DNA from: Micrococcus terreus
GTDB taxonomy: Bacteria; Actinomycetota; Actinomycetes; Actinomycetales; Micrococcaceae
Reading direction: 5' to 3'
NCBI RefSeq assembly: GCF_900116905.1
Contig: NZ_FPCG01000002.1
Span: forward strand, 248,001-312,000
DNA: 64,000 bases
Below, in pieces: positions 40,379 through 51,858 of this stretch. Each line of letters starts with the position of its first letter. Positions within the stretch are counted from its first letter, which is position 1. The position numbers and the translations under genes were made by a program. The notes beneath the pieces were generated by a model. It saw only the letters and a program-made list of their open reading frames with translations, ran no database searches and had not been told where the DNA came from.

Positions 40379-41452
40379 TCACGTCAGGGCGTCGGCGAGC
40401 GCACGGGCGTTGAAGACCATGGCCTCCGCGTAGGTCTCTGCTCCGGAGCCGGCCGGGCCGATCCCGCTCTCGTAGAGCTCCACCACGGGCACGTCGCCGA
40501 CCTCCTGGGCCACGGCCTGGACGGTGCTGCTGCCGGCCCCCACGCTGGTCAGCAGGGCGTCGGCGCCGCTGTCGCGGATCTGGTCCACCAGGGCGGCCAA
40601 CTCCTGCGAGGAGGGCTCAGCATCGGTGGACCCTCCGGGGATGACCACCCCGGAGACCTCCAGCCCGTAGGCCTCGGCCAGGTAGTTGTAGGCGGCATGG
40701 TCGGTGACCAGGGTGCGCCGGTCCTCGGGGATCTCAGCCAGGATCTGCGCCACCTGCTGGTCCACCTCTGCCAGGTCGGCCTTCACCTCGCCGCCGCAGT
40801 CGGCGTACCTCGGCTCGCCCGTCTGCTGGGCCAGGTCTTCACCCATCACCTCAGCGGCCTGGGCCATCCGGCCGGCGTCCATCCACACATGCGGGTCGAG
40901 CGGACCATGGTCGTGTCCGTCATGCGCGTCACCCTCAGCCTCGTCGGCGTGCTCGGCATGCTCTTCGGCCGTCTCGCCGGCATGGTCGTCATGTCCATCC
41001 ACAGCGGTGAACGGCAGCGGGTCCAGCTCCGGGGCGACCTCCAGGATCGTGGCACCGTCTGCCGCGGCGTTGGACAGGGCCGCCTCCAGCCCGGCCTCCA
41101 GGCCCAGCCCGTTGGCGAAGACCATCTCGGCCCCGGCCATCTGCGCCACCTGCTGCGAGGATGCGGAGAAGTCATGCGGATCGTCCCCGGGGCCCATCAC
41201 GGCCACCGACCCCGTGCCGACGCAGTCGGTGATCTGGCCCAGCACGCTGCCCAGCTGGGTCGTGGTGGCCACCGCCACCACCTCTCCCTGAGGAGCGCTC
41301 GAGGTGGCCTCAGCCCCCTCCGGTGAGGTGCCGCCGTCGGGACCTGCGCCGCAGGCCGAGAGGGTCAGCAGGGCAGTCAGGCCCAGCGCGCCAGGCATCA
41401 GGGCACGACGACGGCCACGCACCAGGGCGGGCACGCTCGGGGAGTGCGTCAT
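40379..41452 (-). CDS. znuA: Zinc ABC transporter substrate-binding lipoprotein
   Basis: 357 residues from ATG 41452. A lipoprotein signal with lipobox LSAC places the anchor at Cys34. The domain is cluster A-I: metal ligands are expected in DDPHDFSAS, the His of LDPHVWMDAGRMAQA and TLVTDHAAYNYLAEAYGLEV. An acidic His-rich loop at about 140-185 (DGHDDHAGETAEEHAEHADE) is a mark of zinc-specific ZnuA and probably collects zinc. A strong Zur-box candidate lies 45 bp upstream. Confidence 0.94.
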   Translation of the reverse strand: MTHSPSVPALVRGRRRALMPGALGLTALLTLSACGAGPDGGTSPEGAEATSSAPQGEVVAVATTTQLGSVLGQITDCVGTGSVAVMGPGDDPHDFSASSQQVAQMAGAEMVFANGLGLEAGLEAALSNAAADGATILEVAPELDPLPFTAVDGHDDHAGETAEEHAEHADEAEGDAHDGHDHGPLDPHVWMDAGRMAQAAEVMGEDLAQQTGEPRYADCGGEVKADLAEVDQQVAQILAEIPEDRRTLVTDHAAYNYLAEAYGLEVSGVVIPGGSTDAEPSSQELAALVDQIRDSGADALLTSVGAGSSTVQAVAQEVGDVPVVELYESGIGPAGSGAETYAEAMVFNARALADALT

Positions 41453-41496
41453 GGGGGTTCCTTCCCGGCCGGACGGCGCCGACAGACGAGATGAGT

Positions 41497-41517
41497 TATT
41501 GCGAATCGTTAGCAATA
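41497..41517. promoter_or_regulatory. Zur-box candidate upstream of znuA
   Basis: An AT-rich imperfect palindrome, TATTGC-N9-GCAATA, whose inner half-sites also pair partly (AAtcgTT). It lies 45 bp before znuA. Next to it on the minus strand is TATATT, a possible -10 of the znuABC operon, so a bound repressor would block transcription. It is the most AT-rich spot nearby and fits Fur/Zur-type operators. Confidence 0.75.
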
Positions 41518-41562
41518 TAGCACGGTGCTGCAGCCCGTTCGGACGCACCTCACCCGTCGAGG

Positions 41563-42648
41563 TCAGCGCGATTCGGAGGACTGCTTCCGCCCACGGATCC
41601 GACTGGCGTTCTGCGCCTGGGTGGCGTCGTGGATCTCACCCACCAGCACCTCCAGCACATCCTCCAGGAACAGCACGCCCACCGTCTGGCCAGAGGCGGA
41701 GATGACGCGAGCCAGGTGGGAGCCGGTGCGTTGCATCAGGCTCAGTGCATCCTCGATCTCGTCCTGGGCCCCCACGTTGGCCAGCGACCGGACCTTGGTG
41801 ACGGGCACCGACTCCTCGTAGCGGGACTCCGGCACCGTCATGACGTCCTTCAAGTGCAGGTACCCGGTGTAGGCGCCGTCGGTGTCCTGCAGCACGAACC
41901 GGGAGAACCCGGTGCGGCCCACCGCGATCTCGAAGGAGCGGGGGTCCACGTCGGCGGGCAGGGTGACCACATCGGAGACCGGAACCATCACGCTCTCGGC
42001 GGTGTAGTCCGAGAACTCCAGGGCACCGGAGATCAGTCCCGAGCCGTCGTCCACCAGCCCGGTCCGGGTGGACTCGGCCACGATCGACTGGACCTCCTCC
42101 AGGGTGTAGGTGGAGGTGACCTCGTCCTGGGGCTCGACCTTCATGGCCCGCAGCACCAGGTTCGCGGTGTGGTTGAGCACCCAGATCACCGGGTGCAGGA
42201 TCCGGCTGATCCACACCAGCGGGGTGGCCAGCAGCAGCACCGCCTTGTCCGCCATGGACACGGCCATGTTCTTGGGCACCATCTCACCGAAGGTCACATG
42301 GAGGAAGGTCACGATCAGCAGGGCGATGACGAAGGCGGAGACGTCCGCCACCCCGGTGGGCACGCCCACGGCCTCCAACGGGATGACCAACAGGTGGTGG
42401 ATCGCCGGCTCGGCCACGTTCAGGATCAGCAGCGAGCACACGGTGATGCCCAGCTGGCAGACCGCGAGCATCTGGGAGACGTGCTCCATGGCGAACAGCG
42501 CGGTCTTGGCGCGGGCCGAGCCGGATTCGGCCTTCGGCTCGATCTGACTGCGCCGGGCGCCCATGACGGCGAACTCGCCGCCCACGAAGAAGGCGTTGGC
42601 CAGCAGCAGCACCACCAGCCACACGATGCCCATGACGTCCTCGCTCAT
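41563..42648 (-). CDS. CNNM/CorC-type transporter-like protein (DUF21-CBS), second of a pair
   Basis: 361 residues. An N-terminal DUF21 membrane domain with three to four helices (MGIVWLVVLLLANAFFVGGE; FLHVTFGEMVPKNMAVSMAD is the family motif) is followed by a Bateman pair of CBS domains (VMVPVSDVVTLPADVDPRSF, LARVISASGQTVGVLFLEDV). It lacks the C-terminal CorC_HlyC domain present in its partner. The family is implicated in Mg2+/Na+ exchange; the hemolysin name is historical. Starts overlapping the upstream paralogue by 4 nt. Confidence 0.88.
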   Translation of the reverse strand: MSEDVMGIVWLVVLLLANAFFVGGEFAVMGARRSQIEPKAESGSARAKTALFAMEHVSQMLAVCQLGITVCSLLILNVAEPAIHHLLVIPLEAVGVPTGVADVSAFVIALLIVTFLHVTFGEMVPKNMAVSMADKAVLLLATPLVWISRILHPVIWVLNHTANLVLRAMKVEPQDEVTSTYTLEEVQSIVAESTRTGLVDDGSGLISGALEFSDYTAESVMVPVSDVVTLPADVDPRSFEIAVGRTGFSRFVLQDTDGAYTGYLHLKDVMTVPESRYEESVPVTKVRSLANVGAQDEIEDALSLMQRTGSHLARVISASGQTVGVLFLEDVLEVLVGEIHDATQAQNASRIRGRKQSSESR

Positions 42649-44060
42649 CGGGTCACCTCCCCTGCGGCTCGATCCGTGCGGCCGATCCGGCTGCCGCGTC
42701 CACCTCGGCCGGACTCACGGGAGTCCGACACCGGGGTGAGCTCGTCCGCCGGCGTGCGCTCCTCCGGGATGAACTTGATCCGATCGATGCGTCGACCGTC
42801 CATGCGCTCGACCTCCAGGATTCCGCCCTCGGCTTCCACCTTGTCCCCGACCTCGGCCACCCGCCCCAGAACGGCCATCATGTACCCGCCGACGGTCTCA
42901 TAGGCACCGCCCTCCGGCACCTTCAAGGTCGCGATCTGGGCCCCGGCCTCGTCCGGACGCATCAGACCGGGAAAGTACCATTTGCCCGAGGCGGTCTGCA
43001 GCACGCCGGGGGTGATGCGGTCGTGCTCGTCCGAGACCTCGCCGACGATCTCCTCCACCAGGTCCTCGAGGGTCACCACCCCGGCGGTGCCCCCGTACTC
43101 ATCCACCACGACCGCCATCTGCAGGCTCGCCTCGCGCAGCTCGGAGATCAGCTGGTCCAGGTGCACCGTCTCCGGCACCCGTCCGATGTCGGTCATCACG
43201 GTCGCAGCCACCAGGTCGGCACGGCGTGCGCGAGGCACGGCCACGGCCTTCTTGACGTGGAGCACGCCGCGGATGTCGTCCGGGGACTCCCCCAGCACCG
43301 GGAAGCGGGAGAAGCCGGTGCGCCGTGCGGTGTCGATCACCGACTCCAGAGGCTCCTCGGCATCCACGGTCTCCATCCGGATGCGCGGGGTCATCACATC
43401 GGCCGCCGTACGGTCGGAGAAGCGCAGGGTGCGGTCCAGGAAGGTCGCAGTCTGCTCATCCAGGGTGCCCATGGCCGCCGAGCGGCGCACCAGCGAGGAG
43501 AGCTCCTCCGGCGTGCGGGCTCCGGAGATCTCCTCCTTGGCCTCGAAACCCATGGTGTGCAGCACGCGGTTGGAGAAGCCGTTGAGCAGGATGATCGCCG
43601 GGCGGAACACGGCGGTGAACATCAGTTGCGGCCGGGCCAGCAGCCGCCCGACCTGCATCGAGCGGGCGATCGAGAGGTTCTTGGGGACCAGCTCACCGAT
43701 CAGCATCGAGAGCAGGGTCGCGATCACCATGGCCGCCACCAGTCCCATCGAGGCGGCCGCTGACTCGCTCAACCCCCAGGAGATCAACGGGCCCTGGAGC
43801 AGGCGTCCCAGGGAGGGCTCCATCAGGTAGCCGGTCAGCAGTGTGGTCAGGGTGATGCCCAGCTGGCATGCCGAGAGCTGGGTGGACAGGGACTTCAGGC
43901 ACTTCAGCAGCGGCTCAGCGCCCTGGTCCCCCTCGTCCACCATCCGCTGGACCGTCGGCACGTCCAGGGCGATCATGGAGAATTCGACGGCCACGAAGAA
44001 CCCGGTGCCGAGGATCAACAGCAGGCCGATGGCCAGCAGCAGCCATTCCACAGTCAGCAC
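42645..44060 (-). CDS. CNNM/CorC-type transporter-like protein (DUF21-CBS-CorC_HlyC)
   Basis: 471 residues from GTG 44060. DUF21 membrane domain (LGITLTTLLTGYLMEPSLGR, MLIGELVPKNLSIARSM), CBS pair (DVMTPRIRMETVDAEEPLES; QMAVVVDEYGGTAGVVTLED), then CorC_HlyC with VEAEGGILEVERMDGRRIDR and an Arg-rich tail. Probably acts with its shorter neighbour as a heteromer in Mg2+ homeostasis (inference from pairing and family). Confidence 0.9.
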   Translation of the reverse strand: MLTVEWLLLAIGLLLILGTGFFVAVEFSMIALDVPTVQRMVDEGDQGAEPLLKCLKSLSTQLSACQLGITLTTLLTGYLMEPSLGRLLQGPLISWGLSESAAASMGLVAAMVIATLLSMLIGELVPKNLSIARSMQVGRLLARPQLMFTAVFRPAIILLNGFSNRVLHTMGFEAKEEISGARTPEELSSLVRRSAAMGTLDEQTATFLDRTLRFSDRTAADVMTPRIRMETVDAEEPLESVIDTARRTGFSRFPVLGESPDDIRGVLHVKKAVAVPRARRADLVAATVMTDIGRVPETVHLDQLISELREASLQMAVVVDEYGGTAGVVTLEDLVEEIVGEVSDEHDRITPGVLQTASGKWYFPGLMRPDEAGAQIATLKVPEGGAYETVGGYMMAVLGRVAEVGDKVEAEGGILEVERMDGRRIDRIKFIPEERTPADELTPVSDSRESGRGGRGSRIGRTDRAAGEVTR

Positions 44061-44230
44061 TCACCTCCGAGGACGTGCCGACCGCACCGGCCGGGGATCA
44101 CGCGCTGAGCGCGCGTGTCAGGACCGGGATGACGGGATGAGCGGGGACTGGAGGGCTCCATTCCGGCCGCGGTCGAATGACGGCGGCAACGGGTGGTGGC
44201 ACCGGATCGGTGTCTGTCCATAGCCAGGCC

Positions 44231-44236
44231 AGTATA
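44231..44236 (-). promoter_or_regulatory. -10 box TATACT for the CNNM gene pair
   Basis: TATACT on the minus strand, just after the guaB1 stop codon region, gives a leader of about 165 nt to the GTG at 44060. No good -35 seen. Confidence 0.4.
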
Positions 44237-44244
44237 CGGAACGC

Positions 44245-45759
<1,515 letters not shown>

Positions 45760-45805
45760 TCAACGACGTCGTCGCGCCTGGTGGCCGCGGGGTCCAGACA
45801 GTCAC

Positions 45806-45811
45806 TATGCT
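45806..45811 (+). promoter_or_regulatory. -10 box TATGCT of kgd
   Basis: TATGCT about 75 nt before the kgd start; no convincing -35. Confidence 0.35.
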
Positions 45812-45887
45812 GGAGTCCAGGAATGCCCATGGCCGGGCGGGCGCAGCCCGGCGCACAAGAGACCCCAATGGAAGAGGCGTATCCACC

Positions 45888-48800
45888 GTGCCAGAACTGA
45901 CGTCCGACCAGATTTCCGCGGAGTTCCCCGGAAACGAATGGCTCGTCGCGGACATCTACGACAAGTACAGGACGGACAGGTCCTCGGTGGACGCCCAGTG
46001 GGCCGCCATCTTCGAGCGGCTCGAGTCCGGTGGGTCGAAGGACGAGGGGGCAGCCCCGGCCCCCTCGGCGGCGAAGACCTCCGCTGGCGGTGGCCCGTCT
46101 GCCCAGGCCACCGAGACCGTGACCGACTCCCCCAAGGATCCGGGCGAGGCGTCCGACTCGGGCAAGCCCACTCCCCAGGAGCCGAAGAAGTCCGCCTCGT
46201 CGGCGAAGAACGAGAAGACCCAGAAGAAGGACGAGACCAAGACCGCTGCCTCGTCAGCGCAGAAGGCCACCACTCCCAAGCCCACGGTGAAGCGCTCCGG
46301 CGCCCCCTCCACCGCGCCGGTCCCCTCCGAGCCGACCAAGGCCACCAAGAAGGACGCCCCCGACCCGGCTGAGGACAAGGTCACTCCCCTGCGCGGCATC
46401 GCCAAGGCAGTGGCCAAGAACATGGACGCCTCGCTGTCCATGCCCACCGCCACCACGGTGCGTGATGTCCCCGCGAAGGCGCTGATCGACAACCGCATCG
46501 TCATCAACAGCCACCTCAAGCGCTCTCGCGGCGGCAAGGTCTCCTTCACCCATCTGATCGGCTACGCGATCGTCCGCGCCCTGGCTCAGTTCCCGTCCAT
46601 GAACGTGCTCTACCGCGAAGAGGACGGCAAGCCAGTCATGGTCGAACCGGCCCACGTGAACTTCGGTCTGGCCATCGACCTGCCCAAGCCCGACGGCACC
46701 CGCACCCTGGTGGTGCCGAACATCAAGGCCGCCGAGACCCTGGACTTCATGGAGTTCTGGCAGGCCTATGAGGACCTGGTCAAGCGCGCCCGCGACAACA
46801 AGCTGGGCATGGACGACTACGCCGGGACCACCGTCTCGCTGACCAACCCCGGTGGCATCGGCACCGTGCACTCCGTGCCGCGCCTGTCCGAGGGCCAGGC
46901 CGCGATCATCGGTGTGGGCGCACTGAACTACCCCGCCGAGTTCCAGGGGGCCGCCGAGAAGACGCTGAACAAGCTCGCGGTCTCCAAGACCATCACCCTG
47001 ACCTCCACCTATGACCACCGGGTCATCCAGGGTGCCGGCTCCGGTGAGTTCCTCAAGCTCATCCATGGCCTGCTGCTGGGCGAGCAGGACTTCTACGACG
47101 AGATCTTCCACTCCCTGCGCATCCCGTACGAGCCGGTGAGCTGGAAGCCGGACATCCAGGTCAACCCCGAAGACCAGATCAACAAAGTCGCCCGCATCCA
47201 GCAGCTGATCCACGCCTACCGCGTGCGCGGACATCTGATCGCCGATGTCGACCCGCTCGAGTACGTGATGCGTCGTCACCCGGACCTGGACATCCTGCAG
47301 CACGGACTGACGCTGTGGGACCTGGAGCGGGAGTGGCCCACCGGCGGCTTCGGCGGCAAGCCCATGCTGACCCTGCGCAGCATCCTGGGCGTGCTCCGCG
47401 ATGCCTACTGCCGCAACACCGGTGTGGAGTACATGCACATCCAGGACCCGACCGAGCGTCAGTGGTTCCAGGACGAGCTGGAGCACCCGTACTCCAAGCC
47501 CACGCGCGAGGAGCAGCTGCGCATCCTGGGCCGGCTCAACGCCGCCGAGGCCTTCGAGACGTTCCTGCAGACCAAGTTCATCGGCCAGAAGCGCTTCTCC
47601 CTTGAGGGCGGTGAGTCCCTCATCCCGCTGCTGGACGGGGTGATCTCCGGGGCTGCCGACGACGGCCTGGACGAGGTCGCCATCGGCATGGCCCACCGCG
47701 GCCGTCTGAACGTGCTGACCAACATCGCCGGCAAGACCTACGCCCAGGTCTTCCGCGAGTTCGAGGGCACCTCGGTGCCCGGCCAGGTCCAGGGATCGGG
47801 CGATGTGAAGTACCACCTGGGCACGGAGGGCACCTTCGTCTCCGACCGCGGCAACCGCACCAAGGTGACCTTGGCCGCCAACCCCTCCCATCTGGAGGCG
47901 GTCAACCCGGTCCTCGAAGGCATCGTGCGTGCCAAGCAGGATCGGCTGGACCGTGGCGCCGACTCGACCACCTCGTTCTCGGTGCTGCCGATCCTGGTGC
48001 ACGGTGACGCCGCCTTCGCCGGACAGGGCGTCGTCGCGGAGACCCTGAATCTCTCGCAGCTGCGCGGCTACCGCACCGGTGGCACCATCCACGTGGTGGT
48101 CAACAACCAGGTCGGCTTCACCACCCCGCCCACCTCGGCCCGGTCCTCCGTCTACGCCACCGATGTGGCCAAGACCATCCAGGCGCCGATCTTCCACGTC
48201 AACGGCGATGACCCGGAGTCGGTCGTCCGTGTGGCCCAGCTGGCCTATCAGTACCGCCAGCGGTTCAACAAGGACGTCGTGATCGATCTGATCTGCTACC
48301 GCCGCCGCGGTCACAACGAGGGCGATGACCCCTCCATGACCCAGCCGCGCATGTACAACCTCATCGAGCACAAGCGTTCGGTGCGCAAGCTGTACGTGGA
48401 GAACCTCGTCGGACGCGGTGACATCACCCAGGACGAGGCCGACTCGGCCATGAAGGACTACCAGCAGCGCCTGGAGCGGGTCTTCTCGGAGACGCATGAG
48501 GCCCAGACCTCGCCGATCCCCGTGGTCGGCACCGGTCTGCAGTCCCTCACCGAGGATGAGAAGGACTTGGTCCCCGCCGCACCGGAGACCACCGCGATCT
48601 CCGAGGAGATGCTCCAGCGCATCGGGCAGGCCCACCTGGACGTCCCGGAGGGCTTCACGGTCCACCCCAAGCTCCAGGCCCTGTTGGAGAAGCGCGCCAA
48701 GATGTCCGTCAACGGGGACATCGACTGGGGCTTCGCCGAGCTGGCCGCCTTCGGTTCGCTGCTGATGGAGGGGGTGCCTGTCCGCCTGGCCGGCCAGGAC

Positions 48801-49733
48801 TCCCGCCGTGGCACGTTCGTCCAGCGCCATGCGGTCTTCCATGACCGAGTGACCGACGACGAGTGGACGCCACTGCGTCACCTCTCCAACGATCAGGCCA
48901 AGTTCTGGATCTACAACTCCCTGCTCAGCGAGTATGCCGCCCTCGGGTTCGAGTACGGCTACTCCGTGGAGCGCTCGGATGCCCTGGTGCTCTGGGAGGC
49001 CCAGTTCGGCGACTTCGTCAACGGTGCCCAGACCGTGATCGACGAGTTCATCTCCTCGGCTGAGCAGAAGTGGGGACAGTACTCCTCGGTCGTCATGATG
49101 CTGCCGCACGGCTACGAGGGACAGGGACCGGACCACTCCTCCGCACGCATCGAACGCTTCCTGCAGATGTGCGCCGAGGACAACATCCGCGTGGCCAACC
49201 CGTCCACCGGCGCCAACCACTTCCACCTGCTGCGGGAGCAGGCGTACTCGCGTCCCCGCCGTCCGCTGGTGATCTTCACCCCCAAGCAGCTGTTGCGCCT
49301 GAAGGCCGCTGCCAACTCGGTGGCGGACTTCACCCAGAAGGGGTTCCAGGCGGTCATCCCTGACGAGCAGGCCAGCTCGTCGACCACCACCGTGCAGCTG
49401 GTCTCAGGTCGGCTGTACTACGACCTGCTGGCCCGCCGGGAGAAGCACAAGGACACCAAGACCGCGATCGTGCGCGTGGAGCAGCTCTACCCGCTGCCCG
49501 TGGAGCAGATCCAGGCCGAGCTGGACAAGTACCCGAACGCCCAGGTCCTGTGGGTCCAGGACGAGCCCGCGAACCAGGGACCGTGGCCGTTCATGGCGCT
49601 GAACCTGCTGCCGCAGCTGGAGCGCGAGGTCACCCTCGTCTCCCGTCCGGCCTCGGCGTCCACCTCCACCGGCACCAAGAAGCGTCACGACCAGGAGGCC
49701 ACCGTCCTGCTGGATGAGGCCTTCGGCGGCTGA
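45888..49733 (+). CDS. kgd: Multifunctional 2-oxoglutarate metabolism enzyme (fused E2-E1, Kgd/OdhA)
   Basis: 1281 residues from GTG 45888. Order of parts: an E1 N-terminal helix with [20 protein letters not shown]; an Ala/Lys/Ser/Pro linker (about 50-170); an E2 acyltransferase domain ending [20 protein letters not shown], where the usual DHRxxDG Asp is replaced, as in other Kgd; then the ThDP-dependent E1 from about 420 with [20 protein letters not shown] and the cofactor motif [20 protein letters not shown]. It serves the TCA cycle from 2-oxoglutarate to succinyl-CoA, working with shared E2p/E3. FHA-type GarA/OdhI control is known in the family. It has no lipoyl domain. Confidence 0.96.
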   Translation: MPELTSDQISAEFPGNEWLVADIYDKYRTDRSSVDAQWAAIFERLESGGSKDEGAAPAPSAAKTSAGGGPSAQATETVTDSPKDPGEASDSGKPTPQEPKKSASSAKNEKTQKKDETKTAASSAQKATTPKPTVKRSGAPSTAPVPSEPTKATKKDAPDPAEDKVTPLRGIAKAVAKNMDASLSMPTATTVRDVPAKALIDNRIVINSHLKRSRGGKVSFTHLIGYAIVRALAQFPSMNVLYREEDGKPVMVEPAHVNFGLAIDLPKPDGTRTLVVPNIKAAETLDFMEFWQAYEDLVKRARDNKLGMDDYAGTTVSLTNPGGIGTVHSVPRLSEGQAAIIGVGALNYPAEFQGAAEKTLNKLAVSKTITLTSTYDHRVIQGAGSGEFLKLIHGLLLGEQDFYDEIFHSLRIPYEPVSWKPDIQVNPEDQINKVARIQQLIHAYRVRGHLIADVDPLEYVMRRHPDLDILQHGLTLWDLEREWPTGGFGGKPMLTLRSILGVLRDAYCRNTGVEYMHIQDPTERQWFQDELEHPYSKPTREEQLRILGRLNAAEAFETFLQTKFIGQKRFSLEGGESLIPLLDGVISGAADDGLDEVAIGMAHRGRLNVLTNIAGKTYAQVFREFEGTSVPGQVQGSGDVKYHLGTEGTFVSDRGNRTKVTLAANPSHLEAVNPVLEGIVRAKQDRLDRGADSTTSFSVLPILVHGDAAFAGQGVVAETLNLSQLRGYRTGGTIHVVVNNQVGFTTPPTSARSSVYATDVAKTIQAPIFHVNGDDPESVVRVAQLAYQYRQRFNKDVVIDLICYRRRGHNEGDDPSMTQPRMYNLIEHKRSVRKLYVENLVGRGDITQDEADSAMKDYQQRLERVFSETHEAQTSPIPVVGTGLQSLTEDEKDLVPAAPETTAISEEMLQRIGQAHLDVPEGFTVHPKLQALLEKRAKMSVNGDIDWGFAELAAFGSLLMEGVPVRLAGQDSRRGTFVQRHAVFHDRVTDDEWTPLRHLSNDQAKFWIYNSLLSEYAALGFEYGYSVERSDALVLWEAQFGDFVNGAQTVIDEFISSAEQKWGQYSSVVMMLPHGYEGQGPDHSSARIERFLQMCAEDNIRVANPSTGANHFHLLREQAYSRPRRPLVIFTPKQLLRLKAAANSVADFTQKGFQAVIPDEQASSSTTTVQLVSGRLYYDLLARREKHKDTKTAIVRVEQLYPLPVEQIQAELDKYPNAQVLWVQDEPANQGPWPFMALNLLPQLEREVTLVSRPASASTSTGTKKRHDQEATVLLDEAFGG

Positions 49734-49760
49734 CCGGTCCGACTCAGCGCATCAGCCGGT

Positions 49761-49798
49761 GCTGGGGTCAGGTCCTCTCACGATGACCCGGCCCCAGC
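49761..49798 (+). terminator. Terminator after kgd
   Basis: GCTGGGG pairs with CCCCAGC, and the adjacent TCA pairs with TGA across a small bulge; 28 bp after the kgd stop. Confidence 0.6.
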
Positions 49799-49882
49799 CC
49801 CGGCTGGATTGCTACAGTGACGGACAACTCCGAACGTGAGACCGCACCGGCGGCCAGCCGGTGACGGAAGGAAAGGGACAAC

Positions 49883-50485
49883 GTGGAGATTCGACGGATC
49901 CGCATCGCCTCCGTGGGCAACGAGCTGTTGGCCGGGGTGGGAGATCCACGAGCCTTGGGCTGGCTCGGCCGCGTCCTGGCCAAGACCTCGGCACCCGGGG
50001 TCCAGCTGGAGAGCTACGTGCTGGCCCAGCCGGGAGAAGGCACTGAAGCCCTCTCGGCCCGCTGGCAGCGTGAAGCCGAGGCGCGCTACAGCGAAGAGAC
50101 CGAGAACCGGCTGGTGATCGGGCTGTCCGATCTGGACCTGGACCTGGAGACCTCCACAGCACGGGCTCGGCTGAACCTGGCCAACATCCTGGACCGGGCC
50201 GCTCAGCTGGACATCCGCACCCTCGTGGTCGGTCCCGTCCCCTCCCTGGACAATGAGCGCAATGCCCGGCTTGCCGAGCTCAACACCGCCTACCTGGATG
50301 TGGCGGACCGACGCCGTCACTACTACGTGGACACGTTCACCCCCTTGGTGAACCACGAGCAGTGGCGCAATGACCTCGCCGCCGGCCACGGCCTGCCCGG
50401 TCAGGCCGGCTACGGGCTGATCGCCTGGCTGGTCCTGCACCGCGGCTGGTACCAGTGGCTGGGTGTTCCCGAGCCCACCGCCTGA
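49883..50485 (+). CDS. SGNH/GDSL-hydrolase-like protein with lost catalytic residues
   Basis: 200 residues from GTG 49883 (AAGGAAAGG upstream). The fold is recognisable: block I SVGNELLAGVGDPRALGWLG matches the GDSLTAGxGD region of SGNH hydrolases, and the C-terminal GQAGYGLIAWLVL matches the helix after block V. The nucleophile Ser of GDS is Glu14 (GNE), the block III GxND is GLSD, and the DxxHP dyad reads GHGLP. It is therefore unlikely to be an esterase. Function unknown; it could be a binding or scaffold protein. It sits between kgd and bL37. Confidence 0.8.
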   Translation: MEIRRIRIASVGNELLAGVGDPRALGWLGRVLAKTSAPGVQLESYVLAQPGEGTEALSARWQREAEARYSEETENRLVIGLSDLDLDLETSTARARLNLANILDRAAQLDIRTLVVGPVPSLDNERNARLAELNTAYLDVADRRRHYYVDTFTPLVNHEQWRNDLAAGHGLPGQAGYGLIAWLVLHRGWYQWLGVPEPTA

Positions 50486-50520
50486 TTCGATCCGCATCCC
50501 ACCCCTGTGAGAAGATGGAC

Positions 50521-50548
50521 GGCAGAGTACGGGTCCCCCGTGTCTGCC
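50521..50548 (+). promoter_or_regulatory. Hairpin in the bL37 leader
   Basis: GGCAGA (50521-50526) pairs with TCTGCC (50543-50548), with an inner ACGGG/CCCGT stem, ending 20 nt before the bL37 start. Could be the terminator of the SGNH-like gene or a leader regulating bL37. Confidence 0.45.
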
Positions 50549-50568
50549 CTCGAACCGAAGGAGTCGCC

Positions 50569-50643
50569 ATGAGCAAGCGTGGCCGCAAGCGGCGTGACCG
50601 CAAGAAGAATGGTGCCAACCACGGCAAGCGTCCCAACGCCTGA
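50569..50643 (+). CDS. 50S ribosomal protein bL37 (24 residues)
   Basis: MSKRGRKRRDRKKNGANHGK followed by RPNA: a 24-residue, very basic protein with a near-perfect Shine-Dalgarno (AAGGAG, 6 nt before ATG). Sequence and length match bL37, the small actinobacterial ribosomal protein first seen in mycobacterial 50S structures, where it binds 23S rRNA near the peptidyl transferase centre. Often missed by gene finders because of size. It ends at a strong hairpin shared with rsrA. Confidence 0.9.
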   Translation: MSKRGRKRRDRKKNGANHGKRPNA

Positions 50644-50678
50644 CCTGGTGTTCCGGCCCAGCGCCGGTTGAATGCACT

Positions 50679-50727
50679 CAGACCCCGCCGATCGGGACGG
50701 TTCCTCCGTCCGCCCCGGCGGGGTCTG
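50679..50727. terminator. Bidirectional terminator between bL37 and rsrA
   Basis: 12-bp arms at 50679-50690 and 50716-50727 with a further 6-bp inner stem (GGACGG/CCGTCC) in the loop, between convergent genes. Confidence 0.75.
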
Positions 50728-50788
50728 CTGTGTCTGGTGGACTTGTTCTCAGGAACAGGTGGGGGCGCCCCGGCGGGGCACCGAGGGC

Positions 50789-51073
50789 TCAGTGACCGGA
50801 GTGGGTGGTCTCCACACGGATCTGGCTGATCCGGGTCATGATGCGCACCTTCAGCTGGTCAGGGGCCTTCTCGCAGCAGCTGCGGCGGACCACCGAGCGG
50901 ATGATGCACTCCAGGTCGTAGGCACGGGTGCAGTCCTCACACTCCTCGAGGTGATGACGCACCTCCTCCAGATCCTGATGGGTCAGGGCCCCGTCCAGGT
51001 ACTCGTAGAGTCGCTGGATCCTGGCGTCCTCGCAGTCGCCGATCTGTTCACAGTCTCGATTCTCCGAGCTCAC
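50789..51073 (-). CDS. rsrA: Mycothiol-system anti-sigma factor RsrA (ZAS family)
   Basis: 94 residues. The zinc-binding anti-sigma motif HxxxCxxC appears as [20 protein letters not shown], with a further Cys pair in [11 protein letters not shown]. RsrA binds SigR under reducing conditions; disulfide stress oxidises the Cys residues, frees zinc and releases SigR. Start overlaps the sigR stop by 4 nt. It ends at the terminator shared with bL37. Confidence 0.94.
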   Translation of the reverse strand: MSSENRDCEQIGDCEDARIQRLYEYLDGALTHQDLEEVRHHLEECEDCTRAYDLECIIRSVVRRSCCEKAPDQLKVRIMTRISQIRVETTHSGH

Positions 51074-51780
51074 TGGTCGGCCTCCTGTCCTGCTGGTGCT
51101 GTGTTCGGGGTCGTCTTGGTCTTCTTGGCGGCACTCCTGCGTGCGGCCTTCTCCACGTCCATGCCGCGTTCCCGGGCATAGTCCGTGAGCAGCTCGCGGA
51201 GCAGCTTGCGCCCGCGGTGCAGCCGGCTCATCACCGTTCCGATCGGGATGTCCAGGATCTCGGCGATCTCCCGGTAGGCGAAGCCCTCCACGTCCGCGAA
51301 GTACACGGCCAGGCGGAACTCCTCGGGAATGGACTGCAGGGCCTCCTTGACATCGGAGTCCGGCAGCCGGTCCAAGGCCTCGGTCTCCGCCGACCGCAGG
51401 CCGGTGGAGGTGTGCTCGGCCGCCTGGGCCATCTGCCAGTCCTCGAGGGTGTCCATCGTGGACTGCTGAGGCTGACGCTGACGCTTGCGGTACAGGTTGA
51501 TGTACGTGTTCGTCAGAATCCGGTACAGCCAGGCCTTCAGGTTCGTCCCGGGCTTGTACTGGTGGAACGAGGAGTACGCCTTGGTGTAGGCCTCCTGCAC
51601 CAGGTCCTCGGCGTCCTGAGGGTTGCGCGTCATGCGCATGGCTGCGGAGTAGAGCTGGTCTACATACTCCATGGCATCGCGTTCGAACCGGGCGCGGCGC
51701 TGGGCCTCGCTCTCGGACTGCACATCCACCCCAGGCAGGTCATGGGTCACCGGGTCGCCGGTGGCGTTCTGAGTCTCCAT
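51070..51780 (-). CDS. sigR: RNA polymerase sigma factor SigR (ECF, SigH/RpoE type)
   Basis: 236 residues from ATG 51780. Region 2: [40 protein letters not shown] and [20 protein letters not shown]. Region 4: [40 protein letters not shown]. It directs the thiol-oxidative stress response (mycothiol, thioredoxin genes). The C-terminal ~25 residues are a Lys/Ala/Thr tail. An in-frame ATG at 51849 would add 23 residues ([20 protein letters not shown]), which may be a regulated longer isoform. Coupled to rsrA by a 4-nt overlap. Confidence 0.95.
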   Translation of the reverse strand: METQNATGDPVTHDLPGVDVQSESEAQRRARFERDAMEYVDQLYSAAMRMTRNPQDAEDLVQEAYTKAYSSFHQYKPGTNLKAWLYRILTNTYINLYRKRQRQPQQSTMDTLEDWQMAQAAEHTSTGLRSAETEALDRLPDSDVKEALQSIPEEFRLAVYFADVEGFAYREIAEILDIPIGTVMSRLHRGRKLLRELLTDYARERGMDVEKAARRSAAKKTKTTPNTAPAGQEADQ

Positions 51781-51788
51781 CACCGGCC

Positions 51789-51794
51789 AGTCTA
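51789..51794 (-). promoter_or_regulatory. -10 box TAGACT for the short SigR form
   Basis: TAGACT lies 8 nt before ATG 51780, giving a leaderless message for the 236-residue form. Confidence 0.45.
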
Positions 51795-51858
51795 CGGCGG
51801 GCCGGGGAGGCAACCGCGGAGGTGCCTCCAGAGTGAGCGGTGGGGTCATGGCAGGTAC

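Noticed and set aside
46254-49226. 990-codon open frame on the minus strand opposite kgd
   Set aside because: Shadow of the kgd frame; His/Gly/Leu/Asp-rich with no motifs.
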